A model generated the notes under the pieces. That model saw only the letters and a program-made list of their open reading frames with translations. It ran no database searches and was not told where the DNA came from. A DNA stretch of 50,345 nucleotides, taken from IMG/VR virus record IMGVR_UViG_3300027896_000062, positions 1 to 50,345 of that record; one strand, written 5' to 3'. This document shows positions 17,701 to 25,396 of this stretch, piece by piece. The position numbers and the translations under genes were made by a program. How positions within the stretch are numbered: position 1 is the first letter of the stretch; each line of letters opens with the position of its first letter. This stretch comes from a virus.

Positions 17701-18720
17701 TTTACCGTAGAAATTTAAGAATCCTAATAGTCTTGGACCAACTAAAAATAATCTTAATTCATTTATAGATTTTAAAAGTGGATCCATTAATTTACCAATA
17801 GGTGCTACTATTTCCCCAGCATGAAGATGAACCATACCTTCTTTTTTTACAATACCACCAGTTGCCATTTTAGGAATACTGGTTTCTTTCTTTCCTCTGA
17901 ATCCGTGTAATATAGCAGATACCATTTTAAATGGTGATTTAAGAACCCATAATATTCCTTTAAAAGCAGCCAAAACTGATTTAATTGGAAATTTAATAAG
18001 TACATTATAAAACATTTTAAATGTACCTATAAATATTTTCCATGGAATTTTTATTAAGAATTTTAAAGATTCCCAACCAAATTTTAAAAGTTGACCAACT
18101 TTTTCAAAAGGAAATTTTATTATTTTATCCAGACCTTTAAAAAATCTATCCATTTTATTTCCACTAGCCCACCACTCTTTGAATATTCCTTTTCCTTTTG
18201 TAAATAGTTCTTTAAACTTATTTATTATTGTAGTAAAAACAGATGATAAAGATTTACTAATATTTTCTTTAGCTTTTTTAAATACATTAGTTTCCATAAA
18301 TTTAGCAGCAAAATACCCAAATATTGGACTACTTTTTGCTAGTGACATTGCTACTAAGTTTGTTTTATTTACACTTATATCTTCTGATATAGCTCTTCCA
18401 TATTCTTTTAATGTTTCTTTTGTTGCAACTGCTGTTTGAGAAACAATTTTTTTAGCACCCCTTCCAAATTCTTCTATTGTATAACCTAATTTCTTTAGAA
18501 TAACATCCATTGAAGATTCTATATCCCTCATTCCTTTTGAGTAACCAACTTCATCTATTGCTGTTTTTTGCTTTTTAACCGTAGTACTAATGGATTTATT
18601 TAATTCTGCTAAAGTTTTATTTGAACGTCTTTGATTATCTGACAAAACTTTTGATAATGAACTGATACCATTAGCTCTATTATATGCAGATTCATCAAAA
18701 GGGTTTTTGTTTGATGCCAT
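14770..18720 (-). CDS. Tape measure protein with M15 (VanY-like) peptidase domain
   Basis: The 1316 residues set tail length and are ejected into the cell. Long helical, glycine-alanine rich and hydrophobic stretches fill most of the protein, including MATGGIVKKEGMVHLHAGEI, a motif common in tape measures. Near residues 1140-1215 lies a D-Ala-D-Ala carboxypeptidase/L-Ala-D-Glu endopeptidase type domain: FRSRAQQEQL, SSLHEYGWAADIH with H1175 and D1182, and EPWHIQP with H1212, which are the three expected zinc ligands. This domain probably opens the cell wall during entry. A low-complexity Ser/Asn tail ends the protein. The start ATG at 18720 has an AAGGAG site. Confidence 0.85.
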   Translation of the reverse strand: MASNKNPFDESAYNRANGISSLSKVLSDNQRRSNKTLAELNKSISTTVKKQKTAIDEVGYSKGMRDIESSMDVILKKLGYTIEEFGRGAKKIVSQTAVATKETLKEYGRAISEDISVNKTNLVAMSLAKSSPIFGYFAAKFMETNVFKKAKENISKSLSSVFTTIINKFKELFTKGKGIFKEWWASGNKMDRFFKGLDKIIKFPFEKVGQLLKFGWESLKFLIKIPWKIFIGTFKMFYNVLIKFPIKSVLAAFKGILWVLKSPFKMVSAILHGFRGKKETSIPKMATGGIVKKEGMVHLHAGEIVAPIGKLMDPLLKSINELRLFLVGPRLLGFLNFYGKALMMPLKWLFRPRGGYFSQIPHFGNVFEKTAITLGLIYTSTQPKLDAMIRILQNIGEAITGEKQPGPSTSTWTKYGSFSEGRILSKLKGKLSTKDELIANHPLLGKLINSVGGKSEKVKEEVSKRYVSVNKKILDQFLKAPPESLNLDLVEGTVSLRTKATVATQLMTEKLTYANAKELAASGYSTGKGLAVEGYSKSKKLYGTGKNLVKERYQKLKQTDIKKTLGESFKSGKEDLKKEWSNLKASEVGQDVGKLKKKTGSWVHKHITGVSVEGLTEALGFVADSFVGIIGAAATGVGYLVVAPFKILTKVLSMGIRTSLMLIRGISHLVHGVWSLTKGIVSLPFNIAFSVATSLTKSLTKGVIGILKKPAQIMQAITKGKGIGGAIGGWWKGLGVEKTGEEVVASENAKEKKKTGIEGELQKIRHSFTEFRAHIDKQWASKQKESGLVAKFKNMVKAAKSGAWEVRKQWHRTVRSYDDMHKMYEELHGLRQDAKKSGIWDFIKSAAAWIWGIGTKIFDAVRGTVTGAGKTVLGGVVGMAGEKVLGGAHEHAKNIPEKFKKTKGFKGKAKLAGKYAAGATGSIMSVMDALSGMENAESWGTSGGSSAIGAALGGTGSGWSGLMEGTIKGATLGFTVGGPWGAGIGAVIGGIFGSIGGENLAKFFDSIWGKIKAFFNFLGVGDAGSIASKAEKAKAAGETGDASQSDYLKKRSYQNLTKITADDVFEGSEYSASKQPGIISRVASKVREVMPKFINKMISNVTGVDVGNAIRSLPDANVNMLEPSVLKSLTGLANDYYKATGKPLTVNSAFRSRAQQEQLYATKPGFAARPGSSLHEYGWAADIHSSDANTADSYGLLDKYGFVRPMAREPWHIQPKGITLAQAKESSVNQTGDPQFSKKSIAQNKVEYYNQMGDWMDQSIKATKDSAGTLSKGFVRMGDIITTISNRSSVQSSNGGNSNNSGFSSNIDNVLRGELT

Positions 18721-18729
18721 AAAATCTCC

Positions 18730-19605
18730 TTACTTTGTTATCTTTCTTATCGAATCATAAATCAATTCTGAAGGTTTATTTTCAGCAATAGCACTTATAA
18801 CTTCAGATGGTGCAAATAATTCTTGATCACAACCTTTATCAATAGGAAAAAATCCAAATTTTTGTTTAAAAACTAAAAAAGGTCCTTTTAAAATATAATT
18901 ATACTCACCAGTATATAATAAATTATATTCTCTATTTGAAGCGAATCTTATAACTTTAAAATAATCACCTAAAACTTTATCAAATTTTATTGTTGAAAGG
19001 GTTGAATATTTTCTTAGTTTATCGAATTTTACTGCTAGCTTTTTAAAATTTAATTGCTGTATTTTTTCAACATCATATAAAGATGCATATATATCTTCCA
19101 CTAGAAAATCTAATTCTGGTGAATCATTTAACTTAAATAATTTTTTATAAAGTTGTTTATAAAAAATAAGTAATTGATTTTTAAATTTACTTAAAAAATA
19201 AGATGGTTTTAAACTAGAAACTTTATGTATTAACTCATGAATAACTAGTTTAGCTAAATCATCATTATTTATATATCCAACTATGTTTGAATTATTATCT
19301 ACTAAAATATAAATTTTTTTATCTGGTGGATTAAAAAAAGCAAAAAGATGTTTAAGTTCATAATCTGTCCCAACTATTTTTCTAGAGAAATATTTAATTA
19401 TTCCTTTACTAGAGAAAACAGGAATAAGCATTCTTTCTTCTATTAGTTTAGTTATTTCTCCTAAAATAGGTTTAGAATAAACTGAAGAAGATAAAGATTC
19501 AATAATTTTTTTATTTAAACTATCTGAGCCGTAAAGTTCTATTCCATCAAATTCACCTACTTTTTGTAACCCAATAGGTAGAGCAAATAATTCATTTAAG
19601 TCCAA
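18730..19605 (-). CDS. HExxH zinc-metallopeptidase-like protein, 291 aa
   Basis: A central LAKLVIHELIHKVSS contains the HExxH zinc-binding pattern (H123, E124, H127), in a helix preceded by a beta-strand (KKIYILVDNN) as in zincin peptidases. A third ligand is not obvious; candidate acidic residues lie in the following helices (SPELDFLVEDIYASL). It sits between terminase and tape measure, so it may be a virion or maturation protease (inference from position). The alternative is a structural protein with a chance HExxH. Confidence 0.6.
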   Translation of the reverse strand: MDLNELFALPIGLQKVGEFDGIELYGSDSLNKKIIESLSSSVYSKPILGEITKLIEERMLIPVFSSKGIIKYFSRKIVGTDYELKHLFAFFNPPDKKIYILVDNNSNIVGYINNDDLAKLVIHELIHKVSSLKPSYFLSKFKNQLLIFYKQLYKKLFKLNDSPELDFLVEDIYASLYDVEKIQQLNFKKLAVKFDKLRKYSTLSTIKFDKVLGDYFKVIRFASNREYNLLYTGEYNYILKGPFLVFKQKFGFFPIDKGCDQELFAPSEVISAIAENKPSELIYDSIRKITK

Positions 19606-19639
19606 TTTATTGTCTCCGTAATATCCTTTTTAATTTGTT

Positions 19640-21289
19640 CTATTCTTTATAAAACTGTAAAGTATCTACAAAACCTTTTATAGTTTTATTATCATCATCT
19701 TTAATTTTACGTAAAATCATTTGATTCATTGTATAATCTCTACTCTTATATTTATCATCATTCATACTAACAATATCTTCAAACATTGACTCATGATATT
19801 TACTTGTATCTAATAGTAATGGAGGATCATATTTTCTAACATAACCAATCATAGCTACTGTAAGTGCTAAGTCATCTCTACATTCAGAATCAGCTTCAAC
19901 TTTACCAGAAGTTTTTTGAACTAACCCGATTAATTCTAATGCTAATCTTTTAGATTTAACTATCTCAGGATATTTTGTTATGTAGTCATACATAGCGTCA
20001 ATCATTAATGGTCTAGTTTTAGAGTTAGTGCTTAAACCAGGAGACATTCTATCTCCTCTTTTTTCTTTATATAACATATACATATAAGGAGTTCCATCTA
20101 TAGATTCTACTACCTGATTACCATACCCTCCAGTATTTTCTATAACTACCGTTCCTGAATACTGACTACATGCATATTTAACAACTTTTTCAAAATCTTT
20201 AACTGGTAATTTTCCTTGATATTCCCAAACTTGATTTAATGTTTCATAATCCCAAACAGTTATAGCAGAATTATCTGCTCCATATTCTGGAGCTGAGTCA
20301 ACTCCTAGAATATAATATCTTCCTTCTATTGGAAATTCAAAAACCCAAATTTCTCCATTGAATAACTTCATTTTTTCAACTGGTTCTGGTTTTTCTTCCT
20401 GTAATATCATACATGTTTTTTCATCAAAGAAACTACCACCAGAAGGTAGGAATTTTAATTCTAATTCTTGTTCAATTTTTCTTTTATCATTATCAAACAT
20501 TTCGCACTGAACTTTATACCAATTTGGATCTCCAGCTAATTCTTCAATATCTTTCCAATGAATAACAAAAGGTTTAAATGAACCAAAAACATCTTCAGAA
20601 ATTTTAGATACAGCTCTTGTATATTTAGCATAAAACCATTGACCAATTCCAACTGTTTTATTTGGAGTACTTAAAATTACACATCCGTATGGAATTCCTG
20701 CTGCTCGTGCTAATTTATGTGCAGTACTAAGTGCTGGAACTATAGAAGTCCAAGCTATATCTATATATTTAACAAACGCTGCTTCATCTATAACTAAAAA
20801 AGTAATAGCTTTTCCACGAAGAGTTTTATCTGGTGCATTAGGATTAACAGTTGAAGCAAATACTTTACTACCATTAGTTAAAATATAACTTTGTTCAGTG
20901 TATTTATCAAATCCTGGACCTGACATTCCTTTTCTCGGTTTCATCCACTCTGGAAGTTTTTCAACAATTCCTCTTATAGTTCTTGCAAATGTTGTAGCTT
21001 CTGCTCCATCTTTTGAAATGATTCCTATTACAGAATTTTCAAATAAAACTGTTAACCAAGCACAATAAGCTTGCGTAATTGAAGATATTCCTATTTGTCT
21101 AGATTTTAGAATTACAGCATATTTTTCTTGTTCTATAAAATTTATTAATTCTGTTTGTCTTTTATACGGTTTAAGAAGCATGTCTCCGCCAGGTATTTCT
21201 AAATAAACGTAATTTCTGCAAAAATAATCAAAAGAATTTTTACATTTTAGAAATTCATTAACCTGTTCAGTTTTAGTTAAAACTTTCAT
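19640..21289 (-). CDS. terL: Large terminase subunit (gp17-like packaging ATPase/nuclease)
   Basis: This packaging motor cuts and translocates concatemeric DNA into the prohead. Its ATPase domain has a Walker A variant KSRQIGISS at 62-70 and Walker B FLVIDEA at 164-170. The nuclease domain has YILGVDSAPEYGADNSAITV with the first metal-binding aspartate, VVIENTGGYGNQVVE, and CRDDLALTVAMIGYVRK with a final Asp pair. The 549 residues fit the family. The ATG at 21289 follows AAGGAG, and a TATAAATA box lies 40 bases upstream. No small terminase is seen in the window. Confidence 0.93.
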   Translation of the reverse strand: MKVLTKTEQVNEFLKCKNSFDYFCRNYVYLEIPGGDMLLKPYKRQTELINFIEQEKYAVILKSRQIGISSITQAYCAWLTVLFENSVIGIISKDGAEATTFARTIRGIVEKLPEWMKPRKGMSGPGFDKYTEQSYILTNGSKVFASTVNPNAPDKTLRGKAITFLVIDEAAFVKYIDIAWTSIVPALSTAHKLARAAGIPYGCVILSTPNKTVGIGQWFYAKYTRAVSKISEDVFGSFKPFVIHWKDIEELAGDPNWYKVQCEMFDNDKRKIEQELELKFLPSGGSFFDEKTCMILQEEKPEPVEKMKLFNGEIWVFEFPIEGRYYILGVDSAPEYGADNSAITVWDYETLNQVWEYQGKLPVKDFEKVVKYACSQYSGTVVIENTGGYGNQVVESIDGTPYMYMLYKEKRGDRMSPGLSTNSKTRPLMIDAMYDYITKYPEIVKSKRLALELIGLVQKTSGKVEADSECRDDLALTVAMIGYVRKYDPPLLLDTSKYHESMFEDIVSMNDDKYKSRDYTMNQMILRKIKDDDNKTIKGFVDTLQFYKE

Positions 21290-21328
21290 TTATCTCCTTA
21301 CAAAAAACCTCTATTTTTAAACGCGATA

Positions 21329-21336
21329 TATTTATA
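21329..21336 (-). promoter_or_regulatory. TATAAATA box upstream of terminase
   Basis: Read leftward this is TATAAATA, identical to the T4 late promoter core. It stands about 40 bases ahead of the terminase ATG, in the divergent gap. In an AT-rich genome such an octamer can occur by chance, and no copy was found ahead of the tail tube gene. Confidence 0.3.
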
Positions 21337-21375
21337 ATTTGTTCTGTTTTTTTAATAGTTTATATGCTGAACAAC

Positions 21376-21392
21376 TATATATATTAATTTAC
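21376..21392 (+). promoter_or_regulatory. Promoter-like AT motif for the rightward pair
   Basis: TATATATATTAATTTAC is followed by AAGAAGTAAA and lies 32 bases before the 21425 start. It is almost the same as the motif upstream of the leftward unit at 5631-5646, where the orientation relative to the gene is also the same. Partial resemblance to a sigma-70 pair (TTGTTC, then TATGCT) lies just upstream. Confidence 0.4.
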
Positions 21393-21424
21393 AAGAAGTA
21401 AATATTTTTAAAAGGAGAATATTT

Positions 21425-21643
21425 ATGAAGGTAGAACACATATCTACTACTAAAGGATGGAATGGCGTATTCGATCTTGAAATTATTGTATCTAATAGTG
21501 ACGGTTCAAAAAAAGAATATACTTATCATATACCAACTGAGAAAACAATAGATACTTTTTTATTTTACATAGGAAAAAAGTGGTATGGAAAAGCTCTTAA
21601 TTTACTAAAGAAAAATAACATAAATGAAGAGGAAAAGATATGA
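21425..21643 (+). CDS. Small hypothetical protein, 72 aa
   Basis: The protein starts MKVEHISTTKGWNGVFDLEI and seems to be a small alpha/beta domain, with a beta-hairpin followed by a helix (YIGKKWYGKALNLLKK). AAAGGAG precedes its ATG. Its stop overlaps the next start in an ATGA junction. Function unknown; with its partner it is an isolated rightward pair inside leftward genes, typical of a small accessory insertion. Confidence 0.6.
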   Translation: MKVEHISTTKGWNGVFDLEIIVSNSDGSKKEYTYHIPTEKTIDTFLFYIGKKWYGKALNLLKKNNINEEEKI

Positions 21644-21918
21644 AAAAATTAATAGAACCAACTGAAGGATCATGGGGTGTTGCTTTTAGAGATAGAGGAC
21701 TTGGGCATGGAGATTATGGAGTAGTATCTCTATCTACAAATGAGTTAATTTGTGAGATCACCACTGGTCTTGGGGATGACGCTAGAATAATAGGAGAAGC
21801 TCCAGAAATGTTTTCTATTCTTTGTAATTTATATGAAATGAAAGAAAACAAAAAAATAGTTGATATGGTATTGGAAACATGGTATAAAAAAATGAAAGAA
21901 ATGAAATGGGTAGAATAA
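21640..21918 (+). CDS. Small hypothetical protein, 92 aa
   Basis: Unrecognised. The middle (GHGDYGVVSLSTNELICEIT, then GDDARIIGEAPEMFSIL) resembles small phage proteins with a beta-hairpin and a helix that carry an 'AxIIxEAPEM' pattern. ATGA overlap with the preceding gene shows co-translation. It ends in front of the strong terminator at 21947-21975. Confidence 0.6.
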   Translation: MKKLIEPTEGSWGVAFRDRGLGHGDYGVVSLSTNELICEITTGLGDDARIIGEAPEMFSILCNLYEMKENKKIVDMVLETWYKKMKEMKWVE

Positions 21919-21946
21919 CTGAGGGAATATAAATATTCTCATAAAT

Positions 21947-21975
21947 AAAAAGGAAGGATTGTTCCTTCTTTTTTT
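21947..21975. terminator. Bidirectional intrinsic terminator
   Basis: AAAAAGGAAGGA and TCCTTCTTTTTT form a 12-bp stem with one G-U pair and a TTGT loop. The A-run on the left and T-run on the right give a U-tract in either direction. It separates the rightward 21640-21918 gene from the leftward hub-like gene that ends at 21985, so it can stop both. Confidence 0.88.
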
Positions 21976-21984
21976 GTAATTTTT

Positions 21985-23205
21985 TTAAATTGTTTTGTTC
22001 GTGCGCATTAAAGTCACGCCGCAAGTTGCAATAAAACCAGCAGCAACTTTATCAAGATTTATATCTGATGATTTTAATAAATATTTTCCCGATAGAGAAA
22101 CATACTCTGCTGTTTTTGTAATTAGTTTTACAGGCTCACCAACGTTGATTAAATTTAGAATTGGTATATTTTTACCAATATCAAAACTTAAAGATGCTAG
22201 CCCCATTATTCTTCTGGATATCCATGATGCAGATACACTACCTTCTCCATACCCAGAGTCTCCTATTACATATGTTTCTCTATCATTTAAAGATGGATCA
22301 AAATCTACTTCAGTAGTTTTAAATGTTGCACCATAATCAGCACATATTTTTTTTAAATCAAAATCAGTTGACTTGAATAAGTCATTATCTGGTTTTAGAA
22401 TTATATGTGATAATTTAGCAAATGTAGCAAAAACTGAATTTCCAGTATAGTCACTTTTTAATTCCCCATAAGTATAAAAATTTTTTCCATCTACTACTTT
22501 TTGAATTATTTTTGTAGTATCTTCAGCATCTGTTGATAAATGATAAATAGTATAAACTTGAGATTTATTTAATCTTTTAGATAAATTCATTACATAAAAT
22601 TTATTATCATATTGACAAAATCCTAAATTACTTGCTCCATTGTATAACCCAAAGTTATCATCTAAGTATTGAATAGCTTTATATAAAGTAAGATTTGGAA
22701 TTAAAACTTGGTCTATTACATCTAAATTTTTATCTTCTTTATCCATAAATAATTGACACCCTGCTTCTGATACTAAATCAGTAACTATTTGTGTAGGAGT
22801 TTTTCCAATATATAAATTATTAATTATTTTTGTCATAGCTTTAAAGGGTTGTCTAGGAACTGTTAGTAAATTGAACATAGTTTTTTCAAAAGTTTTTTCA
22901 TCTGATAAACTAGGTTTTATTGTAGCTGATGATTTAGCTTCTAAATACATTAATTCCATATCTATATGTTCAATTGGAATTCCTTCATTTAAATCAATCA
23001 TATCTATTTGTAATTTTATTGGTTCTTTTCCATATATTGAATTTAGAATTACATCATTTTGATCAAGTAAAATATCTATAGCTACTACTTGATATGGAGA
23101 AGCTATATTTGATACTATTCTTACTTTTTGTAAATCTCTAGTATATTCTTGATCTTTTATTTTTAAAGTAACATTATAATTTAAAACTGAAGATTGGTTT
23201 GCCAT
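21985..23205 (-). CDS. Baseplate hub / late control D-like tail protein
   Basis: The 406-residue protein has an N-terminal beta region, a central TMFNLLTVPRQPFKAMTKII and NLYIGKTPTQIVTDLVSEAG segment, then GEPVKLITKTAEYVSLSGKY and a beta-rich end. The central ...VPRQP..A...I......T..QI...L..E.G pattern and the C-terminal GEPV/SGKYLL strands resemble hub proteins of the gp27 / gpD type, which form the trimer under the tail tube (recalled, not searched). Its distance from the other baseplate genes is unusual. The alternative is another tail protein. Confidence 0.5.
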   Translation of the reverse strand: MANQSSVLNYNVTLKIKDQEYTRDLQKVRIVSNIASPYQVVAIDILLDQNDVILNSIYGKEPIKLQIDMIDLNEGIPIEHIDMELMYLEAKSSATIKPSLSDEKTFEKTMFNLLTVPRQPFKAMTKIINNLYIGKTPTQIVTDLVSEAGCQLFMDKEDKNLDVIDQVLIPNLTLYKAIQYLDDNFGLYNGASNLGFCQYDNKFYVMNLSKRLNKSQVYTIYHLSTDAEDTTKIIQKVVDGKNFYTYGELKSDYTGNSVFATFAKLSHIILKPDNDLFKSTDFDLKKICADYGATFKTTEVDFDPSLNDRETYVIGDSGYGEGSVSASWISRRIMGLASLSFDIGKNIPILNLINVGEPVKLITKTAEYVSLSGKYLLKSSDINLDKVAAGFIATCGVTLMRTNKTI

Positions 23206-23474
23206 TAATCTAATCCTTTCTTATTCCAGTGTTTTTTTGCTTCATCTTCCATTTTTTCTAATCTAGAATAATAGTCTGGAAATTCTGATAAATGATCTTT
23301 TGCAATTCTAATAGCTATATCTGGTTGATCAGTATGTTCTTTCTCAACACTTATTCCCATCTTTAGCTCTTTTGGATCAAACTTAGAATCAGGAACATCA
23401 TTATGTTTTCCAACCATTGTAATATTTAATTTTTGCTCAGTTAGTTCTTTTTTTAAAAATTCAGTATATTCCAT
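23205..23474 (-). CDS. DUF5661-like protein, 89 aa
   Basis: The segment KFDPKELKMGISVEKEHTDQ followed by IAIRIAKDHLSEFPDYYSRL is the core of a small family seen in phages and bacteria (DUF5661 as I recall). It has a conserved GIxVExEHT and an AxDHLxExPDYYxxLxxME helix. Function is unknown. Its TAA overlaps the start of the hub-like gene. Confidence 0.65.
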   Translation of the reverse strand: MEYTEFLKKELTEQKLNITMVGKHNDVPDSKFDPKELKMGISVEKEHTDQPDIAIRIAKDHLSEFPDYYSRLEKMEDEAKKHWNKKGLD

Positions 23475-23498
23475 AATTTAACCTCCAAAGTTTATAAA

Positions 23499-23533
23499 AA
23501 AATAAATAGAGAATGTATAGTTCTCTATTTATT
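23499..23533 (-). terminator. Intrinsic terminator for leftward transcription
   Basis: AAATAAATAGAGAA and TTCTCTATTTATTT form a 14-bp perfect stem around a 7-base loop. Read leftward the stem is followed by a run of seven T residues, as in a rho-independent terminator. It lies between the 23549 and 23205 genes and would separate the accessory genes from the tail protein gene. Confidence 0.7.
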
Positions 23534-23548
23534 TGTTCTACCAATTTA

Positions 23549-23758
23549 TTATTCAATAAATTTTTTAAACTCAACTTCAATAGGACCTTTTAAACTAAAA
23601 TCAAATTCCCAATCACGAGAGAAGGTTTTTGAATTAAGTAAACTTCCAGTATCAAAAGTTATTCCTGCTTTAGATAGTTCTTTTTCTGCATTAAAAATAT
23701 GTTCCATTTTATCTCTTGGAACTGAAATATGAATTCCAACGTAGCATTTTTTATCCAT
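23549..23758 (-). CDS. Hypothetical protein, 69 aa
   Basis: It begins KKCYVGIHISVPRDKMEHIF and reads like a small alpha/beta domain that ends FDFSLKGPIEVEFKKFIE. No motif allows a function. It is the last gene before the terminator at 23499-23533. Confidence 0.55.
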   Translation of the reverse strand: MDKKCYVGIHISVPRDKMEHIFNAEKELSKAGITFDTGSLLNSKTFSRDWEFDFSLKGPIEVEFKKFIE

Positions 23759-23767
23759 AATACTTCC

Positions 23768-24649
23768 TTATTCATTTATTTTTTTCAACATTTCCATCAT
23801 TTTAATAGGAACAACCATAGTGCTTTCAACTATATCTTCTAAAAGAACTCTAGCATTTAGATTCTTTTCAATAGTTGAATAAGTAGTAATTGCTATAAAT
23901 AAATCCCAGCAACTAACGAATGGTCTATTTTTTGTTATTTCTGTTATTACATCAGAAATACATTTCCTTCTTCTTTCTCCAATTTTCTCAACCATATCTA
24001 ATGTTGCTAATAATGAATCTTTAGAAACTGGAGTTTCAAAATTTTTCTTTACAAAATCTAAAATATTAGATGCTACTATTTCAACAAATCCACCAACAGC
24101 AGAAGTAAATTTAGTTTTTGCATTTTGAGAATGAATTTGTTTAAAGGAATTCATAATGTGTCTAAATGAAAGAGAATTTCTAATAGTTGAACCTGCTTGC
24201 AAAACAGTTAAACCAAAAGATATTTCAATTCCAGATTTTCCATTATATGAATTTCTAATAGTCACATGAGGATATACATCTCCAATTTCTGTAATATTAT
24301 TTTGATTTTGAATTAAGATATCATTATGCATGGTTGTATATCTTGGAACATTCATAGCTGTATATTCTCTAAAAATTGGAGTTTTAATTTCCTTTATTGA
24401 TTCTCTAACTATATTATTGGAATTTTCATTACCTATAAAATTATATAGCATTGAAACGATTCCTTGAAATTTAAATAGATCTGCTTCACCAGGACCCATT
24501 GTCCAAATAGACAAAGCTGGAATTTCTATATTATTATCACAAGTTTTTAATTTTTCATATCTAACACTACTATATTGATCTTTATAACCAAAAGTGTTAG
24601 GAGCTTCTTGTATAAGACCCATCTCTTTATATTTATCTAAAAAATTCAT
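23768..24649 (-). CDS. DUF932-like phage/plasmid protein, 293 aa
   Basis: A central segment, HVTIRNSYNGKSGIEISFGL, and a following helical stretch (NSLSFRHIMNSFKQIH) resemble the DUF932 (phage/plasmid-like, TIGR03299) pattern of an S-x-D/N-G-S beta segment followed by a receptor-like helix (recalled, not searched). Proteins of this family are common in accessory regions of phages; the activity is unknown. It overlaps the 53-residue membrane gene in an ATGA junction. Confidence 0.45.
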   Translation of the reverse strand: MNFLDKYKEMGLIQEAPNTFGYKDQYSSVRYEKLKTCDNNIEIPALSIWTMGPGEADLFKFQGIVSMLYNFIGNENSNNIVRESIKEIKTPIFREYTAMNVPRYTTMHNDILIQNQNNITEIGDVYPHVTIRNSYNGKSGIEISFGLTVLQAGSTIRNSLSFRHIMNSFKQIHSQNAKTKFTSAVGGFVEIVASNILDFVKKNFETPVSKDSLLATLDMVEKIGERRRKCISDVITEITKNRPFVSCWDLFIAITTYSTIEKNLNARVLLEDIVESTMVVPIKMMEMLKKINE

Positions 24650-24807
24650 TTAGTTCCCCTTTTCTTTCTTTCTTTTAATTGATTCCTTATCCAATCTGAT
24701 CCCCAAATTAAACTATAAAATAAAATTACTACAATTACAACAGCAGCAACTTTTCCTAATACTTGTAAATTAAATACTGATAATAAACCAGTAATAAATT
24801 CATTCAT
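24646..24807 (-). CDS. Single-span membrane protein, 53 aa
   Basis: A reading frame of 54 codons starts at the ATG at 24807 (AAGGAG nine bases upstream) and stops with TGA inside the next ATG (ATGA). One long hydrophobic segment (VLGKVAAVVIVVILFYSLIW) is followed by a basic C-terminus (RNQLKERKKRGTK), so it is expected to sit in the inner membrane with the basic end in the cytoplasm. It may be a small regulator or a holin-like protein; no direct evidence supports either. Confidence 0.6.
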   Translation of the reverse strand: MNEFITGLLSVFNLQVLGKVAAVVIVVILFYSLIWGSDWIRNQLKERKKRGTK

Positions 24808-24819
24808 TCAATTTTCTCC

Positions 24820-25167
24820 TTACCAAATTTTATAATCAAAAACTCTTTTTGGATAAATTTTATCTTTATAATTTCCTTTATCTAAGACATCTTCAACCCA
24901 TCTAATTCCATAAGATAATCTAGGAATAGAAAATTTTCCAATATCTTCTTCATGAACTGCAAAGAAAGCATCATTTCTTCCACCAGTTCCTTCTTCACCT
25001 TTATTTGGTAATGTTAAAATCTCTTCAAGATATTGAATTCTTGTTCCAAAATTATCTAACATAAATTTTTCAAAATTTTCAATGTTTCCTTCCCCAACTA
25101 ATGTTCCTGGCCATACACAAACTTGTTTAAAATTTTCTTTTCTTTCTATATTTGTTTTATTATTCAT
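24820..25167 (-). CDS. Hypothetical protein, about 115 aa
   Basis: Unrecognised soluble protein with a VCVWPGTLVGEGNIENFEKF motif and a later EGTGGRNDAFFAVHEEDIGK segment; such tryptophan/glycine-rich patterns recur in small phage accessory proteins. I use the ATG at 25167, which overlaps the stop of the preceding gene; a GTG at 25191 would add eight residues but is mostly made of the AGGAGG ribosome binding site. Confidence 0.6.
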   Translation of the reverse strand: MNNKTNIERKENFKQVCVWPGTLVGEGNIENFEKFMLDNFGTRIQYLEEILTLPNKGEEGTGGRNDAFFAVHEEDIGKFSIPRLSYGIRWVEDVLDKGNYKDKIYPKRVFDYKIW

Positions 25168-25396
25168 GAGTAATAATTTTTTCCTCCTCACAATTTTCTA
25201 TAACTCCAAATTCTATATTTAAGTTTGATGTGTATTTTTTTACAGTTTTTTGAAGTTCATTTAAAAAATCTAATGCTTCTTTTTTATTAGCTTCATCATT
25301 TAAAACCCATAAAATTTTTGTTGTAGTAATGATATGAAATTTTTCAATTAATTTTTTCCCAGAAATTTTCTCATTTAAAAAAGTTTCTAAGTTCAT
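25160..25396 (-). CDS. Hypothetical protein, 78 aa
   Basis: The protein has a helical N-terminus (LETFLNEKISGKKLIEKFH) and a central WVLNDEANKKEALDFLNELQ helix. No motif is visible. Its end overlaps the start of the next gene and its start touches the stop of the preceding one, so it is in an operon. Confidence 0.55.
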   Translation of the reverse strand: MNLETFLNEKISGKKLIEKFHIITTTKILWVLNDEANKKEALDFLNELQKTVKKYTSNLNIEFGVIENCEEEKIITHE

